Source of the DNA: an uncultured Eubacteriales bacterium
GTDB taxonomy: Bacteria; Bacillota; Clostridia; Oscillospirales; CAG-272
Assembly (NCBI GenBank): GCA_905187695.1
Contig: CAJJIY010000007.1
Span: 1 to 58,532 of the forward strand
Length of the DNA stretch: 58,532 nt
Direction: 5' to 3'
How positions within the stretch are numbered: position 1 is the first letter of the stretch; each line of letters opens with the position of its first letter. The position numbers and the translations under genes are program-made. Shown in pieces: positions 49,733-58,532 of the stretch. The notes under the pieces are model-generated. The model was not told the origin of the DNA. It made no database searches and was given only the letters and a program-made list of their open reading frames with translations.

Positions 49733-51007
49733 TCAATAATAATAATCGGGCTCCACATCAACAATGCTGATGCCGGAAAGCACCTTTTCATCAATTTCCA
49801 CACGCGAAAGATAAGCGTCGGTGCGCAGTTTAAGCATATATTCCATCGTCAGTCCGGTCAGCGTGGAAAACCAGGTACTGTTTGCACTGTCATTCCACGC
49901 GCCGTCATCCAGTTCCGCGCGCATGAGAATGTAATAACCGGAATCCGAGGAAAGCACGGTCAGTTCGCCGATTTCCATTTTGAAAAGTTCTTCTGAAAAA
50001 GTGGCAAAAACCGTTTCATCGCTGGCACTGCCAAGCGTAAAATACATCCCGTTCGGGGCGTAATTTTCATTAAAGTCGGCATTGTCCGAAAGTTCACCCG
50101 CCAATTCAAGAAACAGATCCGGTTTGTTCACGCACCGGTTGGCGATCTCCTGCGCCTTCTCCAGCCGCGCCGCCATCTCGGCGTCGGTATACTTTACGGT
50201 CTTGTGGTTTCCCTTGTCATCGTAATAATAGTTGACCTTGCCGTTTTCAATGTCATAAGAAATCTTTCCGTCTGCAGTCAGATAAGTAGTGTCCCCGAAT
50301 TTGTCGGGTTCTCCGGCCTGAATACCTTCTCCTTCTTTTTTGTAGGCGATATGATTGAAGTTTGTGTCGGTATAGAAAACCGTGACGCCGTCCTTGTCCT
50401 TTTCGCGGTCGTAATAATAATTGGCCAGTTGCATCTGATAGCCGCGGCAATAGTTGGCCTTATAAAACTCTTCTTTGGCCGTAGCGGAAATAAGAGAACC
50501 GTCCGCGCCGTACAGATGGGTTTTGAGTTGCGCGATCTTTGCCTCGATCAGCGCGGCATCGCGCAGCGTCGTGATATTGGCGCCGTAAGCGGAAAGGATG
50601 GAGTTGAGCTGACTCTTGGAGCCGGCCTCCTTGATCAGTTTATCGATCCATGCGTCCACTTCGTCCTTTGCGCTCTCCGAAAGTGAAAGCGAGAGTTCAT
50701 CATACAGCACCAGCGCGGCCGCGATCTGGCGAAGCCCTTCGTAAACTTTTCGGGTATAAAACTGCGCGTTGGTGGTGTTATCGGTAGAAACATAGGTATT
50801 CCAGAAATCCTCGGTGTTCACCTTGTATCCCGCTGAGCCGAGGCTGCCCTTCATGCGCGCCAGGTAAAGCTGAAAGACATTGACCGATATTTTTTCGCCG
50901 CCCGCCTTCATCAGCGTCGTCCCGCGCGAGGCGCACGCACTAAAAGAGGCGCAAAGCGACGCGAGCATCAACAGCGCAAGGCACAGGGATAAAAGTTTCT
51001 TTTTCAT
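49733..51007 (-). CDS. PrsA/SurA-like foldase lipoprotein
   Basis: A 424-residue lipoprotein: signal peptide with lipobox F-S-A-C25, then an N-terminal helical chaperone domain (about 35-160, ISVNVFQLYLARMKG and DEVDAWIDKLIKEAG) and a parvulin-like region near 290-375 (LELAGELSDN, YFTLGSASDETVFATFSEELFKMEIGELTVLSSDSGYYILM). The family helps exported proteins fold on the outer membrane face. Whether isomerase activity remains cannot be judged, since the parvulin core is divergent. Its ATG overlaps the mfd stop (ATGA). pth-mfd-foldase is a common clostridial order. Confidence 0.82.
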   Translation of the reverse strand: MKKKLLSLCLALLMLASLCASFSACASRGTTLMKAGGEKISVNVFQLYLARMKGSLGSAGYKVNTEDFWNTYVSTDNTTNAQFYTRKVYEGLRQIAAALVLYDELSLSLSESAKDEVDAWIDKLIKEAGSKSQLNSILSAYGANITTLRDAALIEAKIAQLKTHLYGADGSLISATAKEEFYKANYCRGYQMQLANYYYDREKDKDGVTVFYTDTNFNHIAYKKEGEGIQAGEPDKFGDTTYLTADGKISYDIENGKVNYYYDDKGNHKTVKYTDAEMAARLEKAQEIANRCVNKPDLFLELAGELSDNADFNENYAPNGMYFTLGSASDETVFATFSEELFKMEIGELTVLSSDSGYYILMRAELDDGAWNDSANSTWFSTLTGLTMEYMLKLRTDAYLSRVEIDEKVLSGISIVDVEPDYYY

Positions 51008-54000
51008 TTTGTTTTTCCTTCCTTATTCGGAGTTTCCAGGGGAGCGGACGGCGTGCTGTCTTTTTGGGCGCAAAGTGTATAAAGATCAAAAAACAGATCC
51101 CGTAGAGCGGCTAATTCCGTCTGCCCCTTTCCCATCCGGCAACGGATATAGGGCGTGGCCGACATCATCATCCGCAGTTTCCCCGGATATTTTTCGGAAA
51201 GCGTCATCCACGCCTCCACGCAAAGTTCCGGCTGGGTAACGGCCACTTCCGCGCCGTCCTGCCGCACCTGTGTCACACCCGAGCGGGCGGCCAGCGAGCG
51301 GATGAGCGCGATTTGGAGCAGATTGGCCGCGGCCGCCGGCAACTCGCCGTACCGGTCGGTCAGTTCATCCGTCATGTCAAGGAGATCCTCTTTGGAACCG
51401 ATCATGGAAATGCGGCGGTAAAGCGCCATCCGCTGGCCGGTATCCGGCACATATTTTGCGGGCAGGCAGGCGTCAAAAGGCAACGAGACAACACATTCGC
51501 ATTCGGATTTGGGCGTTTCTCCCTTTTCTTCCAGAACCGCCTCGTTGAGAAGTTTGATGTAAAGGTCATAACCCACTGCGTCCAGATGTCCGTGCTGTTC
51601 GGCACCCAGGATGTTCCCCGCGCCACGCAATTCAAGGTCGCGCAAAGCAATCCGGAAACCCGCCCCGAATTCGGCATATTCGCGAATCGCCTCCAGGCGT
51701 TTTCTCTGGATATCTCCCAACGCCCGCCCCTTTGGGTAGGTAAAATACGCATAGGCGCGGCGGGGGGACCGCCCCACGCGGCCACGGATCTGATGCAGTT
51801 GAGAAAGCCCCAACCGGTGCGCATTATCAACAATCAGGGTATTGGCATTCGGCACATCAACGCCGGTTTCAATAATGGTAGTGCTCACCAACACATCGAT
51901 CTCGCCCGAAAGCATCTGCCCCCAGATTTCTTCCAGCTCCTCTTTTTCCATCTGACCGTGCGCCACGGTAATGCGCGCTTCGGGCACGGCGCGGGCAATC
52001 CGCGCGGCCACCTCGCGGATACCGGCCACCTCATTGTGCAGATAAAAGACCTGCCCGCCCCGCCGGAGTTCCCGCCGGATTGCCTCGTTGACAATGAGTT
52101 CGTCGTCTTCCAGCACATAGGTCTGCACCGGCAGGCGGTCGCCCGGCGCCTCGTCCAGAATTGAAATGTCCCGGATGCCGCTCATCGCCATGTTCAGCGT
52201 CCGCGGGATCGGCGTGGCGCTCAGCGTCAGCACATCCACATTTCCGGCCAGTTTTTTGAGTTTTTCTTTCTGTGCCACGCCAAACCGTTGCTCTTCATCC
52301 ACGATCAGCAGCCCCAGATCCTTGAATTTCACATCCGAGGAAACCAGGCGGTGCGTGCCGACCACCAAGTCAAGATCTCCCCGTGCCAGCCGCCGCAGGG
52401 TCTGCGCCTGCTGTTTGGGGGTGCGGAACCGCGAAAGCATATCGGCCTGTACACCAAAAGCCCGCATCCGGGACTGTATGGTCTGAAAATGCTGTAGCGC
52501 CAGAATGGTGGTCGGCACGAGAATGGCCACCTGCTTGCCGCCCATGATTGCCTTATAAGCCGCCCGGAGCGCCACCTCGGTCTTTCCGAAACCCACATCC
52601 CCGCAAAGAAGACGGTCCATCGGGACCGGCTTCATCATATCGGCCTTGATGTCCTCGGCGGCAGCCGCCTGTCCCTCGGTTTCCTGATGCTCGAAAGCAG
52701 CCTCGAAATCGGCCTGCGCGTCGTCATCCGGCGGAAATGCAAAACCCGGCCGCCGTTCCCGTTCGGCATAAAGACGGATGAGATCTTTGGCCATATCCTT
52801 GGCGGCGCTTTTGGCGCGCGCCTTGGCTTTTTTCCATTCTCCGCCGCCGAAACGCGAAAGCTTCACCAATCCGTCGTCTGCGTGTGCGCCGATATACTTT
52901 GTAATACTCTCCAGCCGGTCACAGGGCAGGAACAGCCGGTCACTTCCCGCATACTGTATGCTGACATAATCCATGGTGACCCCGTCAATGGTGAGCGTTT
53001 CCAGCCCCAGATAGCGGCCAATCCCGTGCGCCTCATGCACCACCAGATCACCCGGGTGCAGATCGGCATAAGAAAGGATGGAAGTCTTGGCGTCCTTCTT
53101 CTCCCGCCGGTGACTTTGTTTTGTCAGCGAAAGGCCGCCCCCCGTCTCCGCAGGGCAAAGCGACAGCACAGCCACGCGGGCGGCCGGCAGTTCAAAGCCG
53201 GGCAGTTTTTCCCGACAGGTCAGCAAAACCGTACCGGGAGCAAGACCGATTTTCTCAAAAAAGGATAGCGTAGACGGGGGATCCTGCTTTTCTTTTTCTT
53301 CTTTCGAAGAATCGTTTCCGGCGCCGTCGCTCTCCCAAAAACGAACGCTGTAGCCCTCTTCGCGCAGGAGGCCGGCCGCATTTTTGGCAGTTGCTTCGTT
53401 GGGCGCGGAAAGGATTACCCGGTAATCGCCCGCCCGATAGTTTTTCAGATCTTCAAAAAGCAGAGGGTAATTCTCTTCGTAAGAAACCGTATGCTTGGAG
53501 CGGAAAGTGTAAAGGCCGGAGAGCCGTTTCCCGGACAATCCCTCGGCAATCGAGTCAAGATGAAGCACCCCATGTGTTGATAAAAAGGCGGAAAGCGCCT
53601 TTTCATCCTTGCTGTACTCGGCATATCTCCCCGGCAGAACTCCGGCCGTCAGGAGCGACTCCACCGCCTCTCCCAAATGCCAGAGCGAGGCTGTCAGCCG
53701 GTCTTTCACGGCATTTGTACCTTTGATGACAACCGGCGCTTTTTCACCGAAATAGGAGAGCAGTGTGGCGCGTTCCGGGCAAAAAAGCGTCAGATATTTG
53801 TCCGCAAAACGGATCTCCCCTCCGGCCGTGAGATCGGCTGTTTCCTTGTCCAACTCTTCTCTTGCCTCCGGCGTTTCGGCGCGGGCGCGTTGCGCTTTCA
53901 GGATTCCCAGAAGTTTTTCCCGCGCTTCCGTCGAAGGCAGGACCTCCCTTGCGGGCGGGATCTCTGCCAGCGTAATCATGGTCTGCATGCGTTGGCTTTT

Positions 54001-54687
54001 GATGTCAAAAGTACCCATGCGATCAATTTCATCCCCGAAAAACTCAACCCGTATGGGGGCTGAATCTGTCAGCAGTGTTCCGTCCGGCGTCATGGCGCGC
54101 AAATTGGGCGCGTAAATATCCGCAATCCCCCCGCGCACGGCAAACTGCCCCGGGCCGTCCACCAACTCGCAACGGATGTACCCCGCCGCCGTCAGTTTCC
54201 GAACCAGTTCCGGCAGTGCGCTTTCTTCTGCGGCAGACAGGCGGATGGTTGCCGCGTCAAGAGGCTCTTTTGCCACCGTAAAGGAAAGCGCCGCGTCCGG
54301 TGTGGTCAAAATGACATCAAAATGGCCGCCCGAAAGCCCCCAGAGAACCCGGATACGCTCATATTCGTATTCATGCGAGGCCGTAATATTATAAAAAGTC
54401 AGGTCACGCCCGGTATAAAAGGCGGCGCGCAGGCCATATCCCGCCAAAAGCGTACACAGCCGCACACATTCTTTTTCCTCCGGCAAAAGGATCAGTGCCG
54501 GGCACTTTCCGGCCTCCTTGAGGTCAGAAAGAAAAGTGACTAAGAAAGCATCCGACGCGCCCGACGAAAGCCCGCACGCCGCCATCGGAAGCGGCCGCGC
54601 GGCGCGGCACTCTGTCAGAAACGCCGCATACAGTTCCCGATATTCCCTCTCCTCCGGGAAAAGGGAGGGCAACAAAAAAACGCTCAT
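51004..54687 (-). CDS. mfd: transcription-repair coupling factor
   Basis: A DNA translocase that removes stalled RNA polymerase and recruits UvrA. In 1227 residues: UvrB-like N-terminal module (about 1-350), RNA polymerase-interacting domain (HPGDLVVHEAHGIGRYLGLETL, near 520-590), helicase motifs I LLCGDVGFGKTEVALRAAYKA, II LIVDEEQRFG and VI HQIRGRVGRSPRRAYAYF, and a C-terminal UvrA-masking TRCF domain (SLPFDACLPAKYVPD). The start at 54687 has GGGAG 6 bases upstream and an ATGA overlap with the pth stop; an ATG at 54705 lies before that site. Confidence 0.97.
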   Translation of the reverse strand: MSVFLLPSLFPEEREYRELYAAFLTECRAARPLPMAACGLSSGASDAFLVTFLSDLKEAGKCPALILLPEEKECVRLCTLLAGYGLRAAFYTGRDLTFYNITASHEYEYERIRVLWGLSGGHFDVILTTPDAALSFTVAKEPLDAATIRLSAAEESALPELVRKLTAAGYIRCELVDGPGQFAVRGGIADIYAPNLRAMTPDGTLLTDSAPIRVEFFGDEIDRMGTFDIKSQRMQTMITLAEIPPAREVLPSTEAREKLLGILKAQRARAETPEAREELDKETADLTAGGEIRFADKYLTLFCPERATLLSYFGEKAPVVIKGTNAVKDRLTASLWHLGEAVESLLTAGVLPGRYAEYSKDEKALSAFLSTHGVLHLDSIAEGLSGKRLSGLYTFRSKHTVSYEENYPLLFEDLKNYRAGDYRVILSAPNEATAKNAAGLLREEGYSVRFWESDGAGNDSSKEEKEKQDPPSTLSFFEKIGLAPGTVLLTCREKLPGFELPAARVAVLSLCPAETGGGLSLTKQSHRREKKDAKTSILSYADLHPGDLVVHEAHGIGRYLGLETLTIDGVTMDYVSIQYAGSDRLFLPCDRLESITKYIGAHADDGLVKLSRFGGGEWKKAKARAKSAAKDMAKDLIRLYAERERRPGFAFPPDDDAQADFEAAFEHQETEGQAAAAEDIKADMMKPVPMDRLLCGDVGFGKTEVALRAAYKAIMGGKQVAILVPTTILALQHFQTIQSRMRAFGVQADMLSRFRTPKQQAQTLRRLARGDLDLVVGTHRLVSSDVKFKDLGLLIVDEEQRFGVAQKEKLKKLAGNVDVLTLSATPIPRTLNMAMSGIRDISILDEAPGDRLPVQTYVLEDDELIVNEAIRRELRRGGQVFYLHNEVAGIREVAARIARAVPEARITVAHGQMEKEELEEIWGQMLSGEIDVLVSTTIIETGVDVPNANTLIVDNAHRLGLSQLHQIRGRVGRSPRRAYAYFTYPKGRALGDIQRKRLEAIREYAEFGAGFRIALRDLELRGAGNILGAEQHGHLDAVGYDLYIKLLNEAVLEEKGETPKSECECVVSLPFDACLPAKYVPDTGQRMALYRRISMIGSKEDLLDMTDELTDRYGELPAAAANLLQIALIRSLAARSGVTQVRQDGAEVAVTQPELCVEAWMTLSEKYPGKLRMMMSATPYIRCRMGKGQTELAALRDLFFDLYTLCAQKDSTPSAPLETPNKEGKTK

Positions 54688-55322
54688 TGGCCACTCCCGT
54701 TGCACTCTTGCTTTGCCCTTGCAGCATCCCCCGCGAGAAGTAATTCCACCCCGCGCAATACCGTGTCAAAGACAGCCGAGAGCCTCTCCATTTCAGCTTC
54801 GGTAAAATGGGAAAGCACAAAATCGGCCAGATCCATTTCAGGATTCGGTTTGCGGCCGACGCCGATACGAATCCTGGGAAAAGCATCCGACCCCAATTGA
54901 TAAATGATATTCTTCAATCCGTTGTGACCGCCGTCACTGCCTTTTTCACGCACCCGCAAACGGCCGACATCCAGATTGATATCGTCCGAGATCACCAGAA
55001 TGTGCCCGGGCTCGATTTTATAAAAGGCGGCCGCCTCCCGCACCGCTTCTCCCGAGAGGTTCATATAGGTCTGCGGCTTTAAAAAAAGCACACGGCGTCC
55101 GGCCACAGTTCCCTCTCCGGTCAGCGCGCGAAAACGGGCGCGGTCGGTTTTCACACCCAGCCCCGCGCAGATCTTATCCAGCGCCAGAAAACCGGCGTTG
55201 TGCCGGGTAAACGCATACTCCGCGCCGGGGTTTCCGAGTCCGACGATCAGATGAGTCACCGGCCCTGCCGGCGTAGCGTCTGTTTTTTCGATTTTGCGGA
55301 AAAGATCATAAATATCTGCCAT
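54684..55322 (-). CDS. pth: peptidyl-tRNA hydrolase
   Basis: Releases peptide from dropped-off peptidyl-tRNA. The catalytic H41 (TRHNAGF), the Asn in KPQTYMNLSG, and the Asp in DDINLDVG with SDGGHNGLKNI are all present. The 22-residue extension before the usual start (LIVGLGNPG is at 25-33) makes it 212 residues; a plausible alternative start is not obvious. The ribosome site is AGAGGGG. It heads the pth-mfd-foldase operon and overlaps mfd by 4 bases. Confidence 0.96.
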   Translation of the reverse strand: MADIYDLFRKIEKTDATPAGPVTHLIVGLGNPGAEYAFTRHNAGFLALDKICAGLGVKTDRARFRALTGEGTVAGRRVLFLKPQTYMNLSGEAVREAAAFYKIEPGHILVISDDINLDVGRLRVREKGSDGGHNGLKNIIYQLGSDAFPRIRIGVGRKPNPEMDLADFVLSHFTEAEMERLSAVFDTVLRGVELLLAGDAARAKQECNGSGQ

Positions 55323-55409
55323 AGCGCCCCTCTTTTTTCAAACACGAAAGCGCCGCCGCGAACCCAAACGGAAAGAATCCGTCCCTCGCGCCGACGATGA
55401 TTTTTTATT

Positions 55410-55438
55410 ATTATAACGCTTTTCTTTCCGCCTGTCAA
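55410..55438 (-). promoter_or_regulatory. consensus sigma-A promoter of pth-mfd-foldase
   Basis: Minus strand: TTGACA (55433-55438), 17-bp spacer, TATAAT (55410-55415). Apart from this and the ppdK promoter, the 327-bp gap 55323-55649 shows nothing else. Confidence 0.88.
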
Positions 55439-55551
55439 ACCTTTTTTGGAAGAAAGCGGAAAATTTCTTGCTGAAAATCGGCGTTTTCGGGTATTTTGAC
55501 CGAAAAACCCGGACTGTTCACGAAATATTTACTGATTTTCTTCCAAGTATC

Positions 55552-55580
55552 TTGCACTTTTTTCCATCCTATGATATAAT
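55552..55580 (+). promoter_or_regulatory. sigma-A promoter of ppdK
   Basis: TTGCAC (55552-55557), 17-bp spacer, TATAAT (55575-55580). Confidence 0.8.
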
Positions 55581-55649
55581 AAGGTGTTTCAAAACGGCAT
55601 CCGCCACGGCGGTGCCCGGAATATTAAATTTTTTGGAGGTAGTTTCAAC

Positions 55650-58274
55650 ATGGCAAAAAAGTATTGCTATCTGTTTACTGAAGGCAATGCCAACATGCGC
55701 GAACTGCTGGGCGGCAAAGGTGCCAACCTGGCAGAAATGACAAACATCGGTCTCCCGGTTCCTCAGGGCTTCACCATCAGCACCGAGGCCTGCACTCAGT
55801 ACTATGAGGACGGCCGGCAGATTAACAGCGAAATCATGGCCGAGATCATGACCTATATCACCAAGATGGAAGAGATCACCGGCAAGAAGTTCGGCGACAA
55901 GAAGAATCCCCTTCTGGTTTCCGTCCGTTCGGGTGCCCGCGCATCCATGCCCGGCATGATGGACACGATCCTGAACCTGGGTCTGAATGAAGAAGTGGTT
56001 GAAACTATCTCCGCCATGTCCGGCAACCCCCGTTGGGCCTGGGACTGCTACCGCAGATTTATTCAGATGTACTCCGATGTCGTCATGGAAGTCGGCAAGA
56101 AGTACTTCGAGCAGCTCATTGACAAGATGAAGGAAGAAAAGGGCGTGAAGTTCGATGTCGAACTGACCGCTGACGACCTGAAAGTGCTGGCAAACCAGTT
56201 CAAGGCCGAATATAAAGAAAAAATCGGTTCCGATTTCCCGAACGACCCCAAGGAACAGCTCATCGGCGCTATCAAGGCCGTGTTCCGCAGCTGGGACAAC
56301 CCCCGCGCCAATGTGTACCGCCGCGACAACGATATCCCCTACAGCTGGGGCACTGCCGTCAATGTGCAGATGATGGCCTTCGGCAACATGGGCGATGACT
56401 GCGGCACCGGCGTGGCCTTCACCCGTGACCCTGCCACCGGCGAAAACGGCCTCTTCGGCGAATTCCTGACCAATGCACAGGGCGAAGATGTGGTGGCCGG
56501 CGTCCGTACGCCGATGCACATCTCCGAGATGGAGAGCAAATTCCCCGAAGCGTTCAAGCAGTTCAAAGAAGTCTGCAAGACGCTGGAAAATCACTACCGC
56601 GATATGCAGGACATGGAGTTCACCGTCGAGCACGGCAAACTTTATATGCTCCAGACCCGTAACGGCAAGCGTACCGCGCAGGCCGCTTTGAAGATCGCCT
56701 GCGACCTGGTGGACGAAGGTATGCGCACCGAGCAGGAAGCCGTCCTGATGATCGACCCCCGCAACCTCGACACCCTGCTTCACCCGCAGTTCGACGCCAA
56801 GGCTCTGAAAGCCGCCAACCCGGTCGGCAAGGGTCTGGGCGCTTCTCCCGGTGCCGCCTGCGGCCAGATCGTGTTCTCCGCTGACGATGCCGAGGCATGG
56901 AAAGCCGCCGGCAAGAAGGTCGTGCTGGTTCGTCTGGAGACCTCTCCGGAAGACATCACCGGCATGAAAGCCGCGCAGGGCATCCTGACCGTCCGTGGCG
57001 GTATGACCTCTCACGCCGCCGTGGTGGCCCGCGGCATGGGCACCTGCTGTGTGTCCGGTTGCGGCGACATTACCATGGACGAGGCCAACAAATGCTTCAC
57101 GCTGGCCGGCAAGACCTATCACGAAGGAGATTATATCTCCATTGACGGCTCGACCGGTAACATTTATGACGGCATCATCCCCACTGTGGACGCCAAGATC
57201 AGCGGCGACTTCGGCCGCATTATGGGTTGGGCCGACAAATACCGCAAGCTGCAGGTCCGCACCAACGCCGACACCCCGCGTGATGCCAAGAAGGCCCGCG
57301 AGCTGGGCGCCGAAGGCATCGGCCTGTGCCGCACCGAGCATATGTTCTTCGAGCCGGAGCGTATTGCCGCTTTCCGCGAGATGATCTGTGCCGACACGGT
57401 TGAAGAACGCGAGGCTGCACTGGACAAGATCATGCCTTATCAGCAGGGCGACTTTGAGGCGCTTTACGAGGCGCTGGAAGGCAAGCCGGTGACCATCCGC
57501 TTCCTGGATCCCCCGCTTCACGAGTTTGTTCCGACCGACGACAACGAGATTCAGCTGCTGGCCGCCGCTCAGGGCAAGACCGTGGCTGAGATCAAAGCCG
57601 TGATCCAGGCGCTCCACGAGACCAACCCGATGATGGGTCACCGTGGCTGCCGTCTGACCGTCACCTACCCCGAAATCGCCGTGATGCAGACCAAGGCCGT
57701 TATCCGTGCCGCGCTGAATGTTCAGAAGAAACACCCCGACTGGAAAGTCGCTCCTGAAATCATGATCCCGCTGGTCGGCGATGTCAAGGAGCTGGCCTTT
57801 GTCAAGAAGATCGTGGTGGCTACTGCCGATGCCGAAATCAAGGCTGCCGGCATTGATCTCAAGTATGAAGTCGGCACGATGATCGAAATCCCGCGTGCCG
57901 CGCTGACTGCGGATGAGATTGCAAAGGAAGCCGAGTTCTTCTGCTTCGGCACCAACGACCTCACGCAGATGACCTTCGGGTTCTCCCGTGACGACGCCGG
58001 CAAGTTCCTGCCTTCGTACTATGACACCAAGATTTATGAGAACGATCCCTTCGCCAAACTGGACCAGGACGGCGTGGGCAAACTCATGAAGATGGCCGTT
58101 GAACTTGGCAAGTCGGTTCGCCCGACGCTGCACTGCGGCATCTGCGGCGAGCATGGCGGTGACCCGTCTTCTGTGGAATTCTGCCACAAGATCGGCCTCA
58201 CCTATGTTTCCTGCTCTCCCTTCCGTGTGCCGATCGCGCGCCTTGCCGCCGCTCAGGCCGCTCTGAAGGACTGA
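55650..58274 (+). CDS. ppdK: pyruvate, phosphate dikinase
   Basis: Interconverts PEP, AMP and pyrophosphate with pyruvate, ATP and phosphate, used glycolytically by many anaerobes. In 874 residues: ATP-grasp domain first (LLGGKGANLAEMTNIGLPVPQGF, SVRSGARASMPGMMDT), the swivelling phosphohistidine domain with GGMTSHAAVVARGMGTCCVSG in the middle, and a C-terminal TIM-barrel (EGIGLCRTEHMFFE, RFLDPPLHEF, FGTNDLTQMTFGFSRDD, HCGICGEHGGDP). The start at 55650 has GGAGG upstream and gives the family MAKKYCYLFTEG. The codon choice is strongly biased, suggesting high expression. It is monocistronic. Confidence 0.97.
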   Translation: MAKKYCYLFTEGNANMRELLGGKGANLAEMTNIGLPVPQGFTISTEACTQYYEDGRQINSEIMAEIMTYITKMEEITGKKFGDKKNPLLVSVRSGARASMPGMMDTILNLGLNEEVVETISAMSGNPRWAWDCYRRFIQMYSDVVMEVGKKYFEQLIDKMKEEKGVKFDVELTADDLKVLANQFKAEYKEKIGSDFPNDPKEQLIGAIKAVFRSWDNPRANVYRRDNDIPYSWGTAVNVQMMAFGNMGDDCGTGVAFTRDPATGENGLFGEFLTNAQGEDVVAGVRTPMHISEMESKFPEAFKQFKEVCKTLENHYRDMQDMEFTVEHGKLYMLQTRNGKRTAQAALKIACDLVDEGMRTEQEAVLMIDPRNLDTLLHPQFDAKALKAANPVGKGLGASPGAACGQIVFSADDAEAWKAAGKKVVLVRLETSPEDITGMKAAQGILTVRGGMTSHAAVVARGMGTCCVSGCGDITMDEANKCFTLAGKTYHEGDYISIDGSTGNIYDGIIPTVDAKISGDFGRIMGWADKYRKLQVRTNADTPRDAKKARELGAEGIGLCRTEHMFFEPERIAAFREMICADTVEEREAALDKIMPYQQGDFEALYEALEGKPVTIRFLDPPLHEFVPTDDNEIQLLAAAQGKTVAEIKAVIQALHETNPMMGHRGCRLTVTYPEIAVMQTKAVIRAALNVQKKHPDWKVAPEIMIPLVGDVKELAFVKKIVVATADAEIKAAGIDLKYEVGTMIEIPRAALTADEIAKEAEFFCFGTNDLTQMTFGFSRDDAGKFLPSYYDTKIYENDPFAKLDQDGVGKLMKMAVELGKSVRPTLHCGICGEHGGDPSSVEFCHKIGLTYVSCSPFRVPIARLAAAQAALKD

Positions 58275-58298
58275 TTCGGATCTTAAAAACAAAAAACC

Positions 58299-58332
58299 AA
58301 ATCCCCCGCGGCGTTTGCCGCGGGGGATTTTT
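58299..58332 (+). terminator. ppdK terminator
   Basis: A perfect 14-bp stem, 58299-58312 with 58317-58330, loop GTTT, then T-run; A-rich on the other side, so possibly bidirectional. Confidence 0.9.
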
Positions 58333-58446
58333 GGCTGAAGAGAAATGACTTCAAAATCACTTTGATTTTCGAATTTCCATATTTATATTTAAATTTTCCA
58401 TTTTTAAATATTATTTTTCTCTTTTTGTTTTTTTCGCCTCTAATTT

Positions 58447-58532
58447 TCAGGCCTCATCCAAACATTTTCTCATTTTGCGAAACCCCGCAGACAGATCGGC
58501 TTCTCCAAATACGCTGGAGGGGGCCGCCACAA
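58447..58532 (-). CDS. possible 3' end of an unknown gene (partial)
   Basis: An open minus-strand frame enters from the window edge and stops at TGA (58447-58449). It encodes about 27 residues ending FRKMRKCLDEA. Base composition returns to coding-like GC here after the AT-rich 58331-58446. This is too short to recognise and could be chance. Confidence 0.3.
   Translation of the reverse strand, partial: VAAPSSVFGEADLSAGFRKMRKCLDEA

Noticed and set aside
55569..58292. A 907-codon minus-strand open frame opposite ppdK
   Set aside because: An antisense shadow of a highly codon-biased gene; ppdK motifs are complete and in order on the plus strand.
1..58532. CRISPR arrays, insertion sequences, prophage genes, rRNA or attachment sites
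   Set aside because: No regularly spaced repeats, transposase or integrase motifs or rRNA sequences were seen. The three tRNAs show no duplicated 3' end that would mark an integration site.

Overview
The window looks like a contig from a Firmicutes genome of class Clostridia, probably an Oscillospirales-like gut lineage (inference). Coding DNA is GC-rich and the gaps are AT-rich. Lineage markers are an IspH-ribosomal protein S1 fusion, SpoVG, a T-box ahead of thrS, 2,3-BPG-independent phosphoglycerate mutase, pyruvate phosphate dikinase, AGGAGG-type ribosome sites and near-consensus sigma-A promoters. I see no insertion sequence, prophage, CRISPR array or rRNA.

Layout. 1-4230: a TmcAL/MATE in-frame chimera on the edge, then ackA and gpmI. 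4301-7025: a leftward unit with an eroded methylglyoxal synthase homologue, a T-box and thrS. 7115-12632: leftward RpiR-type regulator, HI0933-type flavoprotein, cmk, plsC and ispH-rpsA. 12706-16338: uraA behind a structured leader, tyrS and a PHP protein. 16432-20151: spoVG (left), then murC, a methyltransferase and hslO. 20170-24268: tRNA-Asp, tRNA-Phe and tRNA-Gly, then a heterodimeric ABC exporter. 24267-32073: leftward purC-purF, a transglutaminase-like exported protein, prfB with a small membrane protein, and serC-serA. 32104-33787: glpK. 33808-47200: a 13.2-kb seven-gene leftward operon for an unusual carbohydrate-type ABC uptake system. 47681-58330: nadE, then leftward pth-mfd-foldase, then ppdK rightward. 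The last 200 bases hold only a possible partial gene end.

Most of the window is housekeeping: glycolysis and acetate formation (gpmI, ppdK, ackA), serine, purine and NAD synthesis, tRNA charging and translation (thrS, tyrS, prfB, pth, S1), cell wall (murC) and DNA repair (mfd).

The exception is 33808-47027. It encodes a 1151-residue solute-binding protein with no lipobox, two complete MalF/MalG-type permease pairs, a membrane protein joining a beta-propeller, TPR repeats and a YIP1 domain, and a 1194-residue exported DUF5696-type protein. There is no ATPase, hydrolase or regulator. Upstream lie two exact 19-bp inverted repeats whose centres are 100 bp apart, plausible operators. This is the best candidate for an undescribed system. 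Secondary points are the eroded MgsA active site, the uraA leader and the TmcAL/MATE junction.
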